A stretch of 64,000 nucleotides of DNA. Source: Saprolegnia diclina VS20 (taxonomy: Eukaryota > Oomycota > Saprolegniomycetes > Saprolegniales > Saprolegniaceae). The stretch spans positions 676,625 to 740,624 of the forward strand of contig NW_008246070.1 of the NCBI RefSeq assembly GCF_000281045.1. The letters run 5' to 3'. The number at the start of each line of letters is the position of its first letter. Within the stretch, counting starts at the first letter, position 1. Shown here one piece after another: positions 1-9,531 of the stretch. The notes under the pieces were generated by a model. The model made no database searches and was not told where the DNA came from. It saw only the letters and a list, made by a program, of their open reading frames with translations. The translations under genes were made by a program, and so were the position numbers.

Positions 1-8
1 GCGCTTAA

Positions 9-1779
9 ATGAACCGCAAGATCGGCTTTGACAACCGCGTCTGCTACGAGCGCGACGTGCTCAAGGCGCAAAAGCTGCACCAAGAGCGGCTACGCTCGAT
101 GCAGTCGTCGACCTTCTCGCCGGCCGCCAACACGCTCGACAACTCGCCACCAAAGCACTATGCCCATTTGGACGCGCGGCTCAAAACGGCCCAGCTCAAG
201 CAAGAGCGCTACCAGCAGATCTTTGAGGAGAACCAGCACCTCGTGCGCAAAATGACCCGCATCGTGGCAACGCACCCGACCGAACGCGCCGTCGAGTTCC
301 GACCAGGCATGCGCTTGACGGCCGAGCAAACGCCGATGCTCGACTCGTACCTTTCGCCGCACTCGCTGAGCCGCGGGTGCGCGATCGAGAAAGGCAGCAT
401 GAACAGCGGTTTCCGCCAGCGCGAGCACGAGAAGATCGAGGCCGAGAACCGCAAGATGCTGGCGCGGCTCACGAATAAAAAGTCGGCGTACAGCGCCTTG
501 CGCTGGGACCAAGTAGGCGGCGGCTTCATTTTGGAGCGTACGTCGTTAAATGGAATGCATTAGGAGTACAAGGAATCACTCGTGCGCTTCAAGCATGTGC
601 ACCACGACGCGACGGTCGGGTACTTGTCGCCCAAGCAGCGCGACCCGTCGCCGTACCACGTGCGCGACAAGAGCGCGCTTCCGGTGATCACACCGCGCGA
701 CGAGGTCATGTCGGCGCCGTCGCCCCACCGGCCGAGCCGCAACCCGTCGAATGTGGCCTCGTCCCCGCGTGACGCGATCAAGCGCGGGGTGCCAGCTCCG
801 TCGGGGAGCCAGCGGTGCGTAACCTCCAGTCTGTCAGCTGCACGACATGCCATCTTGTAGACCGCTCACAGTGGCCAAATCACCGTCACGGCGCAAGTAA
901 ATGCTCGAGTGCAATTGTAGCATCCGCTCAGCACTTCGGATCGCGTAGGCAAACGTACAACACCAAGAGCGTCCCCGTGCTCCTCCTCGAAGCCACGACG
1001 TCGCTCGGCGTTCACTTTACAATCGAAGAAATCCAGACGGCGCTGGTGACACCGACCGAGACGCACCTTGGCGACCAGTACAACTTCGATCGACGTGCTG
1101 TGGCATGAGATGACGTGCATAGGGGGCTTTTGATTCGCGCCAAGAAGGACGAGCGCAGCGGCGAGTGTCTCGTGACCTTACCTCGGCTCAAGGACGTCGC
1201 GCAGGCATTGCCAGGCCACAGTGATATCGAGTATCATACCAGTCGCCTTGGAGGCTGACTAACACAACTGGTAGAGAGAAACTGCGTCGCATTCAAACAA
1301 CCCCCAACGTTGGCAACTTCCCCCGCGTCTCGCAAGCGCTTGACGAAGAGACCATCAAGGTGCTCTTGATCAAGCTTGTGCAAAGCGTCCGCGTCTCTGT
1401 CGGGCAGGACGAGGGTAGCCTCAGGCTCTCACTCGAGGTCGTTGCGCCAAACGAGGTGACGCCGCTGGAGCAGCCGTTAAGCGATGCCTTGAAGCCAAGG
1501 CGGGATGTCCGCACTGTCTTATCGCTGTTTGCGTCCCGCGAGTTCCCGTCGCGATCGCTCTTCAAGCACAAGGGAGCCCGGTTCCTCTGCCGTGTGCACG
1601 TGTACGAGCTACGCCGGCTGCTCACGTTCCATGCACTCGACGTCGCGAGTGGCGAGGCGGTCAGCTTTCAGTTCACGGACGTTGAGCTGGTCTTGCACTT
1701 CAGCAAAGACATGCCTGTGACTGTACAAGACGCGAACCGCAGCCTCTTGAAGCTCGCGCGGAAGCGCATCCAACTCTAA
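9..1779 (+). CDS. CFAP97 (Hemingway)-domain protein, multi-exon
   Basis: The first exon (9-512) encodes a CFAP97-type segment at residues ~55-85: HLDARLKTAQLKQERYQQI followed by FEENQHLVRKMTRI. This family is linked to cilia/flagella and axonemal microtubules. A 51-nt intron (513-563, GT..TAG) joins in frame to EYKESLVRFKH and a Ser/Pro-rich segment reaching ~814. Further short introns probably lead to exons around 950-1075 (SVPVLLLEATTSLGVHFTIEE), 1135-1200 (LLIRAKKDERSGECLV) and 1274-1779, which ends ..ANRSLLKLARKRIQL. A branch-point-like ctgactaac precedes the last acceptor (~1273). The 3' exons are assigned to this gene by continuity only; they could be a separate gene. The start ATG lies 9 nt from the window edge, so an upstream exon is possible. 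Confidence 0.6.
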
Positions 1780-2463
1780 GACGATGTATGGTACTTTTCA
1801 AGCACGCGTGAGAGTAGGTCGAGTTCGCGGCCGTAAAACTCGCGCAGTTGGAGCTCAATTTTGCCGAGACGGTCGGGTGCATAGCGTGTGTAGATGGCGA
1901 CGAGGCCGTCCCGGGCGCGGGCGGCGTTGGCCTCCTGGTACTGCCTACACCGCGAGGTGAACGACTCACTGCTCGAGTATGTCGACGCACTTAAGCTGGG
2001 GCTTTGCATGTTGCAGGAGATCTGCGTACGAGGCAGCATAGGGTGCCGTTGGCTCCATGTGCACGGCCCAGAGTATCGCGACCGGGGTTTCTTTGGCGCT
2101 GTTGACCGTATCGAGCGCCGCGCCTGCGTCGAGAAGCACACGGGCACAGACAGGGTCATGCTGACGCAGCGCAAGATGGAGGAGCGTGTCACCGTCGATG
2201 GCGTGCTTGAAGAGTGGCGACGCCCACTTTTCTGCGAGCGCGTCATAGAAGCCTACGGGTGTGCGTCGTTCGTTACCACCGGCGCGATCCCACGCACCTT
2301 CGCCCGCAAAGTCAAATGGCGCGCCGCCAGGTCGTTGCGTCACGGTGGCGTGCGCGGTAGCAGATGGCAGCCGCAGCGCAGCACGGAGGCGCGGCGCGTC
2401 CCGGCTGCTTAGCGCCAGAAGGGCCTCGTGGGCCCACCGTGGCTCGCTCAGCCAGCTTGTCAT
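1776..2463 (-). CDS. Small ankyrin-repeat protein (213 aa)
   Basis: Complement(join(1776..1944,1991..2463)). The 46-nt intron 1945-1990 (GT..TAG) restores the frame as ..PQLK|QYQEANAARAR. The first exon carries an ankyrin helix-turn-helix (DGDTLLHLALRQHDPVCARV, then LLDAGAALDTVN, then ETPVAILWAVHME), giving one clear and one weaker repeat. The C-terminus is helical (RLGKIELQLREFYGRELDLL). The chosen start ATG at 2463 gives MTSWLSEPRW; an upstream in-frame extension to 2598 is Cys-rich and unlike the rest. Ankyrin repeats mediate protein-protein contacts; no partner can be named. Its stop codon overlaps the stop codon of the convergent CFAP97-type gene, and a palindrome acatccggatgt lies ~22 nt upstream of the start. 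Confidence 0.75.
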
Positions 2464-2763
2464 GATGGATCTTTTTCTAACGTTACATCCGGATGTTCGG
2501 ATGACCAGGTCGGCCCTCAAATAGTGTGCATCGTAGGATTGGGCTCCATACCCGCATGTGCATCGACTGTCATCGTATTGCGCGCAGCATGCAAGCATGC
2601 TCCCAAGTACTGCTTGCTCATAACTCTATTTGGATCCATGTAATGCGGACCATGGGCTAAAGCGGACTTGCCCAGCTGCGCCAGTGGTATGCCATGAAAT
2701 AGTGTGTAAAAAGGCGGCGTTGCGCACCGGGGATTGGCCAAAAACACTATTTTGAGTTTTAGC
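2464..2763. promoter_or_regulatory. Divergent intergenic promoter region (300 bp)
   Basis: This is the space between the divergent starts of the ankyrin gene (2463, minus) and the 262-residue protein (2764, plus). It holds the 12-bp palindrome acatccggatgt (2485-2496) close to the ankyrin start. I see no further gene here. Confidence 0.4.
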
Positions 2764-3596
2764 ATGCAAGCGACATCGACGTGGACGAGCGCCGATGCAT
2801 TGGCATGCGACCTCGAGACGCTTGAAAATGGCGTCCTCGCCATCAAGCTAGGCGCGAGCATCTCTCTGGAGCGGCTGGACGAAGAGTCCCCTTGCTCCAT
2901 CACGCGTGCGCTAGCCAGCTCTGTCGACGAGGGCTCATGTGCAGTGTAGTCGAGTTCCCAGCGGCGTGCACGCTCAAGACGCTCGAGCTCACGAGCTCCG
3001 CCCGCCACGCCGAAGTGTACGTTGGCATCATCAATGCCAAGAAGGAGCGCGAGTTCAAGTACTTTGAGACGATCCGCGGTGTGCGCGATGGCGGCGACAA
3101 GGACCTGTACCAAGTCGCCGCATCGTTTCCGGCCGACGACACCTACGAGCGCGCGGTCGCCATCATGTTCAAGTTTCTGTCGCTTCAGCCTCCTGCCAAG
3201 AAGAATGAGCTGCGCTTGCGTGAATGCCACGTCCGTGCAACGTCGGGGGCGTCGGCGCCGCTGCCGAGTGCACCGAGTGCTCCATCGCTCAATGGCGCGT
3301 CGATGGCGATGCTCTTTCAGGTGCAGAGCGCAATGCAGGCGCAAATCGAAGCCAAAATATACAGCGCGATTGACGCCAAGCTCAGTCAGCTGGCAGCGCG
3401 GCTGCAGTCGTCGGAAGCGCTCGTCCAGCGCCTCGCCGCGCAGGTTCACGAGAACCAGTCGTCCCATGACGCGGCGGCGCTCGCCAGTGTCCTCGACCGC
3501 CTGAGTCACTTGGAAACCGATCTCGCAGCGCTCAAGACGCATCATGTACCGATCCAGGTCGATCCAACCGCCGGCGAAACGTCGATTGATAGATAG
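2764..3596 (+). CDS. Conserved 262-aa protein, beta-sandwich plus coiled coil (PAAT-like?)
   Basis: join(2764..2905,2950..3596). The 44-nt intron 2906-2949 joins SIT|LEFPAACTLKTLE in frame. The N-terminal ~140 residues look like a beta-sandwich: ENGVLAIKLGASISLERLDE, then LELTSSARHAEVYVGIINA, then AVAIMFKFLSLQPP and NELRLRECHVRAT. The C-terminal ~100 residues form a coiled coil (AQIEAKIYSAIDAKLSQLAA and onward) after a Pro/Ser linker. This order recalls the PAAT/C10orf88 family (ATPases associated with ABC transporters), but I cannot confirm it, so the function is unassigned. The stop lies 8 bp from that of the convergent TTLL gene. Confidence 0.7.
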
Positions 3597-3604
3597 AAAA
3601 TGTA

Positions 3605-5650
3605 CTACGAGCTGTACGCAGCGTTGAGCACCTTTGCGTGCTGCAGCTTGTTGCTAAAGGAACCTGTCTTGCGCACAGATGGTCGCGTTGGCTTGGACAA
3701 GCCCACGTGCTCGGCGAGCACTGCATTGCTCGCACGCTTGGTTTCAAAGAAGTCGAGAAAGCTCGCGGTCGCGGGCGTCGGAAAGATGCGTCGAAAGTGG
3801 CCCATGCGCGCCTCCTCGTCGACGAGTTGCTGGATCCACGCAGCGTCGTCATCCTCTGGCTTGGTACTGATGCTCGACTTTCTACAGTGTGACCGACTTT
3901 GGCGAGGTCGAGTCAGGTGGTGTAGAGACCGTCGGGTGCTGCGCTCTTTCTTGGCCTGCTCGACGGCTGCTGCAACGTCCGTGGCCGGCAGTCCGACCTA
4001 CAAGCTATTAAGAGTCGTCAGTGTGTTAAAAGCGTGTACGAGCTGAAAGGTGTCGCAGATGAGAATCGACTTGATGCGCTTGTCCATCGGCGACGAGCTG
4101 CTCATGGATGGGAAGACGTTGACTTCGAGGAGCCACGGCCGGAGGTTGGCGTCCAAGAGAATGTCAAACCCGTACAGCTCAAAGCAGTTTTGCGCCGTCT
4201 TGAGGGACTTGGAACACTGCGCGAGAATGGCCGACTCGACGCAGAGAAGGGTCTTGACGATCACGGCCGCAATGTCGTCGTGGAGCTTCTCGCAGTTGTG
4301 GCCCTCGTCCCGCAAATGTGCCAACAACGCCTGCGCAACGCGACGTATAGAGACAACGTGTACATTGGGAAGCACCTGGAAGCTCCACTTGCTTCCGCTG
4401 CCGTCGTTGCTGCCTTGGTTGGACTGGAAAGCCTCATTCTTCTTGTTGACGCTGTAGTTGGTCAAGTGCCCAAACCGATTTTTGAGGTCCTTGGCCGCCA
4501 TCGAGTATTTCTACTTGTACGTGCATTTTTATTTGGGAAAATTCGGTAGGTATAGGGTCTAACCTGCGTGCAAAAGCGCACGAGACCGTTGTCAAAGAGG
4601 TAGACCCGCAGTGGGTCGTAGGACGTGACCTGCAAAATAGATCCCATTTACATTCCCTGGAGCCCGTAGTCCAATGTACCAAAACGTAGAGACGCATGTC
4701 GAATTTGAAGCCGTTGATCAAGTACGGGTGCGCAATGTATTTCTACATGCTTTGAGGCGACGAAAGAACAAAGAAGGGTACCTGCGCGACGTAGCGCTTG
4801 TCGGGCTCGAACTCGTACTTGGCGCTGCCCGAGACGAGCTTGATGCCGCGGCCGCAGCACTGGTTGGGCGGCTTGAGGATCCAGATCGCCTTGGGGTCGG
4901 CGGCGTACGCTTGCATAAAGTGCCGGCCGTCCTTGCTGCCAGTGACGTGCGTCTCGGGAATGATGTGGAAGAACTTGCCAAACTTGCGCTGCATGCGCAA
5001 GATGTTGGCGCAGAGCTTGTCCTTGCGCCCGAGCTCGAGGCTGCCGGGAAAATGATTCATCTAAAGCAAAAGCGACCTTGATGCTCGGCAGACAACTTCG
5101 GCAGACGCACCTTTTGACCCGGCACGAGGCGGCCGACCGCACTCGGCTCCAAGTGACGCCTACAGTAGAGTTGAGAACGACGATATAAGGGATTGCAGAA
5201 CCCCCAAAAAAGACTCCAGGTCGACAGCGTCGTCTTCTTGGCTAGACAAAGAGTCGTCTGTGCGGTGATATAAGACACTATTGGCTATACCACGATTTGT
5301 GTGGAGGACGTTCTTGACGGCGTTGTACAAGTAGCGCCGTGTACCGTGGTACAGCATCGGAGTTCCTCGTGGCAACGTGCGTACTAAGCAGCATGAATAA
5401 CCTTTGCATCTCCTGAGCAGCGAGCACCTTCGTAGCCGATAGGACAAGTGCGCTCCAAGGCGAGGTAGCTTGGGTACTTGCAGAAGAGCACCGGTGGGGT
5501 AGTTGCCGAGACAAGAACGTGCAGTCCACCACCATCGTCGCCGGTATCGTTGGCATCGATTTCGTTGTCGTCAACGACGTTGTCTTCGTCGTTCGCGTCG
5601 TCGTTCTCGTCGTCGTCTGGGACTCGGTCGGTGGCCACGGGCGTCGCCAT
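3605..5650 (-). CDS. Tubulin-tyrosine ligase-like (TTLL) polyglutamylase
   Basis: This intron-rich gene belongs to the TTLL family, ATP-grasp enzymes that add glutamate or glycine to tubulin tails, typically on axonemes. Motifs in order: acidic N-terminus (PDDDENDDANDEDNVVDD), PGQK|MNHFPGSLELGRKDKL, WILKPPNQCCGRGIKLV, YVAQ|KYIAHPYLINGFKFDMR, YVLV|TSYDPLRVYLFDNGLVR, KYSMAAKDLKNRFGHLTN, ELYGFDILLDANLRPWLLEV. Introns I can place include 5061-5110 and 3998-4039; the latter restores DTFQL|VGLPATDVAAAVEQ and extends the protein to a new C-terminus ending at 3605 (..AKVLNAAYSS). The ATP-binding Lys and the ELxGxDxxxD...WLLEVN core are intact. Start ATG 5650 is my choice; exon boundaries between 5160 and 5500 are uncertain. 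It is divergent from the EF-hand-like gene, with 67 bp between the starts. Confidence 0.9.
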
Positions 5651-5717
5651 GACAGAGCCGTTGAGAGTTACAAGTTCATTGACGCCGCTATTTATACGCC
5701 CGTAATCAGACAGTCCG
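5651..5717. promoter_or_regulatory. 67-bp bidirectional promoter between TTLL and EF-hand-like gene
   Basis: Only 67 bp separate the proposed start codon of the minus-strand TTLL gene (5650) from that of the plus-strand gene (5718). The sequence includes gctatttatacgcc, a TATA-like stretch. Both transcripts must initiate here or inside the opposite gene, unless a start is misplaced. Confidence 0.45.
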
Positions 5718-8700
5718 ATGCAGGCGCCACCGAGTCTGTCGGTGCGGCCCGCGTCCTTCAACCGCATCAAGACGATCCTCGACATTCGAAATGCCAAGAA
5801 ATCCATTGCCGACCACATGCTCGCTATCGCGTCAACGGGCTCGGACGGGCTCAACGTCGCACCGATGCGCCAGCTCTCGGCGCTCAAGCTCAAACAGTCC
5901 GTCATGAGCGTCATGCTCGCGAAAATGGCCAAGACGTCGTCGCTCAACAAGAGTTCGCGGCCGCTAGAGCTCCCCGGGTCGATCGTCGAGGAGGCGCCGG
6001 CCGTCCCCGAAGCCGAGACCGTTGTCGTCGCATCTCTCGAGGTCGAGCCCCGGAGAGCGTCCATCAAAGAAAAGCCGCCACCCCATGCGCCATTGTCGCC
6101 GGAAATGAACCCGCTTAATTTTGAGGACATTGCGCGGCCTGTGCCCAAGAACCCGCCCGAGTTGCTGCACCAGCCATCCCTCATTACGCCTAAACTCATT
6201 GATGCTGCCGACCACGTCGACGAAATCCGACAGGCTGTCATTCGGCTTGTCGCCGAAGGGTCTCTGCGCTTGCTCGTTTGGACTAGTTGACTAGAATACT
6301 CGTTATAGAGAGGTCGTCACCGCCCTCGACCCCGGCGCCAGCGTGAGCTACGATCACCAAGGCGACCTCAAGTTTTACACGGATGTAGCATCCTGTTGTA
6401 CTAGTCTGCTTTGGCGCTAAACGGTGGCGAGATAGGACAACCTGCAAAAACGACTCGAGCTGCGGTACCACCCGCTCTTGTGCCGTATGACGCGCGTCTT
6501 TTGGCTCACTATGGTCAAGCCGGACGCGGACAAAATGGAGTTTGACGACTACCAGCGCCTCTTTTTGCGGATTCACAAAGTGCTCATCGAGCTCTTTGAC
6601 CTCGGCGAGTCGCGGATCATGATTGCCGTACGCTGCTCCTTGTGTCTCGGTGGCGTCTCACGCGCCCCAGGACGACTGGAAGCGGGACATCGACACGCAT
6701 ACCAACCTCGAATACGAGATGTTTCATCTCTCGCTCTTTGAGCTCATTGGTAATCTGGTCGAGATCACATCTGGTGATACTGACGCGACCACTAGACATT
6801 TGGTGCGACTCGCTGGACGCAGACGACGTACGACTGTCGCCTCGCGACGCTTCTCATGTTGGTCGTGTAGTACTGCAACTTGCTCTACTTGATCTTGAAC
6901 GGCATTACCCATCGCCAATCGGGCTCGTTTCGTCTGCGGCGCCTCGAAGGTGCGGTGGCGCTGATGTCCTCATCTCATTAGCGTGTAGAGGTCGCGTACA
7001 TTGACGTTGCAGAGGCGGGCAGCAACATCTCTTCGCCGCTCATTGCAAGCTTCCTCGATGAAGTCGAGAAGGCCCAGCTACGAAAGTACCGCAACCAAAC
7101 ACGAGGTGTGCAGTCACTTCAAGCACGAAACATCTCACTCGCATCAGGCGACGGTAGCGGAGCCAAACCCTCCGATGCAACCAGTGCCGCTAGCGGGACT
7201 GCAGACGGCGCGGCCCCCGAGAGTAGTCCGGAGCAAGCGACGATGATCGCCTCTGCGGCAGAGGCGACAACGATGCTGCTGGACGACGACGAGGCGCTTG
7301 CATCGCTGCGTCCGAGGCACCACGCGGCCATGCTCGATGACGACGCGCCGCTGGCCAAAACGTTGCACGCAAAGCTCAAGATGGCGTCCACAAGCGCTCC
7401 GCCCCCGGAAGAAAAGACAGCCACTATGTACCACCCAAGCCACCCGCCGAGCTTCGACTACGATCCCCACATGGACCTCGGTAAACGCATGTAAAAGCAC
7501 AGCCGCCAACGATGGTAGGCACGACGACACCGCGGCGCGTGACGAAGCGACCCTCACAAGCCACGGGGTCAAAAGGAGCTAGCTCGTCCAATCGACTCGC
7601 GACGTCATCGTCGAGCCAAAAACCTAACAGTTCGACGCAAGACCGCCGACCGACGGGGTCGCATGCCGGCACCGATGCGACCATCGTTGAGGACGCCAAT
7701 GAAACGCGGCGGACATTGCGCGCTTCGTCCAGGGTGCGCTCCCCCACGCTGCGAGCAAGCACGGGCAGCACTCGGCGAAGCCTCTACGGGACCTCCGACG
7801 CGGCTGCGCACCACGGGACCTTCCGCAATGAAACGCAATACGAGAGAATTGAAGGTGGTATTCCGACAGGTGACGCAGAGTACGGCTGCAACGCCATGGA
7901 CGGACAGACCTCTGGTACGGATGACGTCGAGAGCCCACGCGACCTCGGCGGACGACCCACTACGAGTCCACGGCTCTCGCAGTCGAATGGTATCGGCTCT
8001 GGCACCTCGGACTTTGGCTCGGCGGCGTCGACACCCCGGGGAGGCGGAGGGCTTCGTGGGCGTCAGCCATCCGCATCGCAATCCAGCACAGACGACAACT
8101 TTCTGCTGAGTAACGTATCGATGGAAGAGCTGACACTCTCTGACGGTGGCGTAGCGGCAACGGGGCAGCGCACGAGCTTCACGCGCGGCTTGGATCCGGC
8201 TCATTTTCGCCCCAAAGACGAGCTCACGACGTCGACAGCGGCGCTGGACGCCACGAACCCGTTTGCTGTCAAAAGCCTCGGGCTCGGCGCGCGCATTCAA
8301 AACGCTCTCGCAAAGTCCCCGCGGTACATTGGCGAACCCGCCGAGGACGCGTCGGCTCTCGACTGGGCTTCGCTCGGCATTGGTGGCGCCCGAATCCAGC
8401 CCGTCCACGGAAAAGTGAGTCGACTCAACGCCAAGGTGCAGGCGTCGCCGCGCATGGCCGACTTTGTCGTCGTGTCGCAGTCCGTGCACCCACCTCGGAT
8501 CCAAACCGCCCCCGAGCACGGGCAGCGGCCGCAAGTCTCGGCAGACGCCACCAGTGTAAAATGTGAGGAAGTGCTCCAGCCCGCGTCGACGATGGTCGTT
8601 CGAGCCAACTCGGGGCGACATGGGCAATTACTGTCGCGTCACGTGGCCAAGAAAGCCAACGAGATGGCGTCGATGATGGTGCACGAACTAGCGTCCAAGT

Positions 8701-9245
8701 CCATTCGAGGCGCGCCGACGGCCATCGCCAAGCCGACGCCGCCTGCAATAAAAGCTCCGCCGTCGCCCCGCGGAAACAAGGAGCCGCCGACACTGTACAA
8801 AATCGGTGTCAAGCGGCCGCTGCCAACGGCACCGCACACGCCGTTCAATGGAGCGCTAGAGTCGCATGCTGCGGGGCGCCAACGCGCGAGCCGACCGAGT
8901 ATGATGCTCTCCAACGGAGCGCCGGCACCTTCGACGCGTATGGAGGACGACAGCAGCAAGACAGAAATGCTCTTCCGCGTGACGGCGCTTGGCAGTCCGA
9001 CAGCCAAACCGGCATTTGCGGTGGCCGCCGACTCGAATCTACAAGTCCTCGTGCGACAGCCCACCAAAGGCATGCACGATGTCTTCAAGGTCACGGGCGT
9101 TGCGCAGTCAGGTATCAAAGTAGTGGTGAAAACGACGCCCAAGAAGACGGGATCCCCGATCAAACCGCCGGTCCCCCACCCCCCAATAGTCGCGCCGGCG
9201 CCCCCCCGCCTCGGCATTGTATCCAAATCGGTGCCGCGTAGATAG
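5718..9245 (+). CDS. EF-hand-like helical protein with long disordered tail, copy 1 of a tandem pair
   Basis: This multi-exon gene has no assigned family. Its N-terminal helical segment is MQAPPSLSVRPASFNRIKTI. A central block reads, across short introns: VVTALDPGASVSYDHQGDLK, then LRYHPLLCRMTRVFWLTMVK with PDADKMEFDDYQRLFLRIHK (an EF-hand-like loop), then DWKRDIDTHTNLEYEMFHLS, DIWCDSLDADD and YCNLLYLILNGI. A clear intron at 7481-7518 (38 nt) joins MDL|GTTTPRRVTKR to a ~575-residue Ser/Pro/Thr-rich tail ending at 9245, so the long downstream reading frame is a terminal exon and not a separate gene. The layout (EF-hand-like block, then W and aromatic-rich helices) recalls flagellar-associated proteins of protists, but that is inference. 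The next gene is its paralog. Confidence 0.6.
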
Positions 9246-9531
9246 GAGCAGCAAATCGTGTCACTCGTAACCAAGCTGGCTTCAAAGTTAAGGTCTGCGA
9301 GGGTGAGCACATGTATTTCACAAGGCGTTCGCCTACGAGAGAGCTCCGTGGTGCTTTTGGAGATAGCACCTTCGAGAAGACGTCAGTAGCGAGTTCATCG
9401 TCCACGCAATGTGCCTGTGCGCCGTCTTGAACTGCATCTAACTGCAGAAGGTCCACACAAACCAGTTTCAGTGTAACGCTGTGCAAGAGCCATTTTTGGC
9501 TGTGAGTCTTGAAGTCGGGCCATGGAGCACA

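Noticed and set aside
7605-8627. 340-codon minus-strand frame opposite the Ser/Pro-rich tail of the first EF-hand-like gene
   Set aside because: The plus-strand frame is longer (to 9245) and is joined in frame to the upstream exon by a good 38-nt intron. The minus frame is Arg/Gly-rich without motif.
9246-9531. Possible extra 3' exons of the first EF-hand-like gene (EQQIVSLVTKLASKL)
   Set aside because: Would need a splice at the stop codon and several more tiny exons. No family guide supports the joins, so I left the gene ending at 9245.
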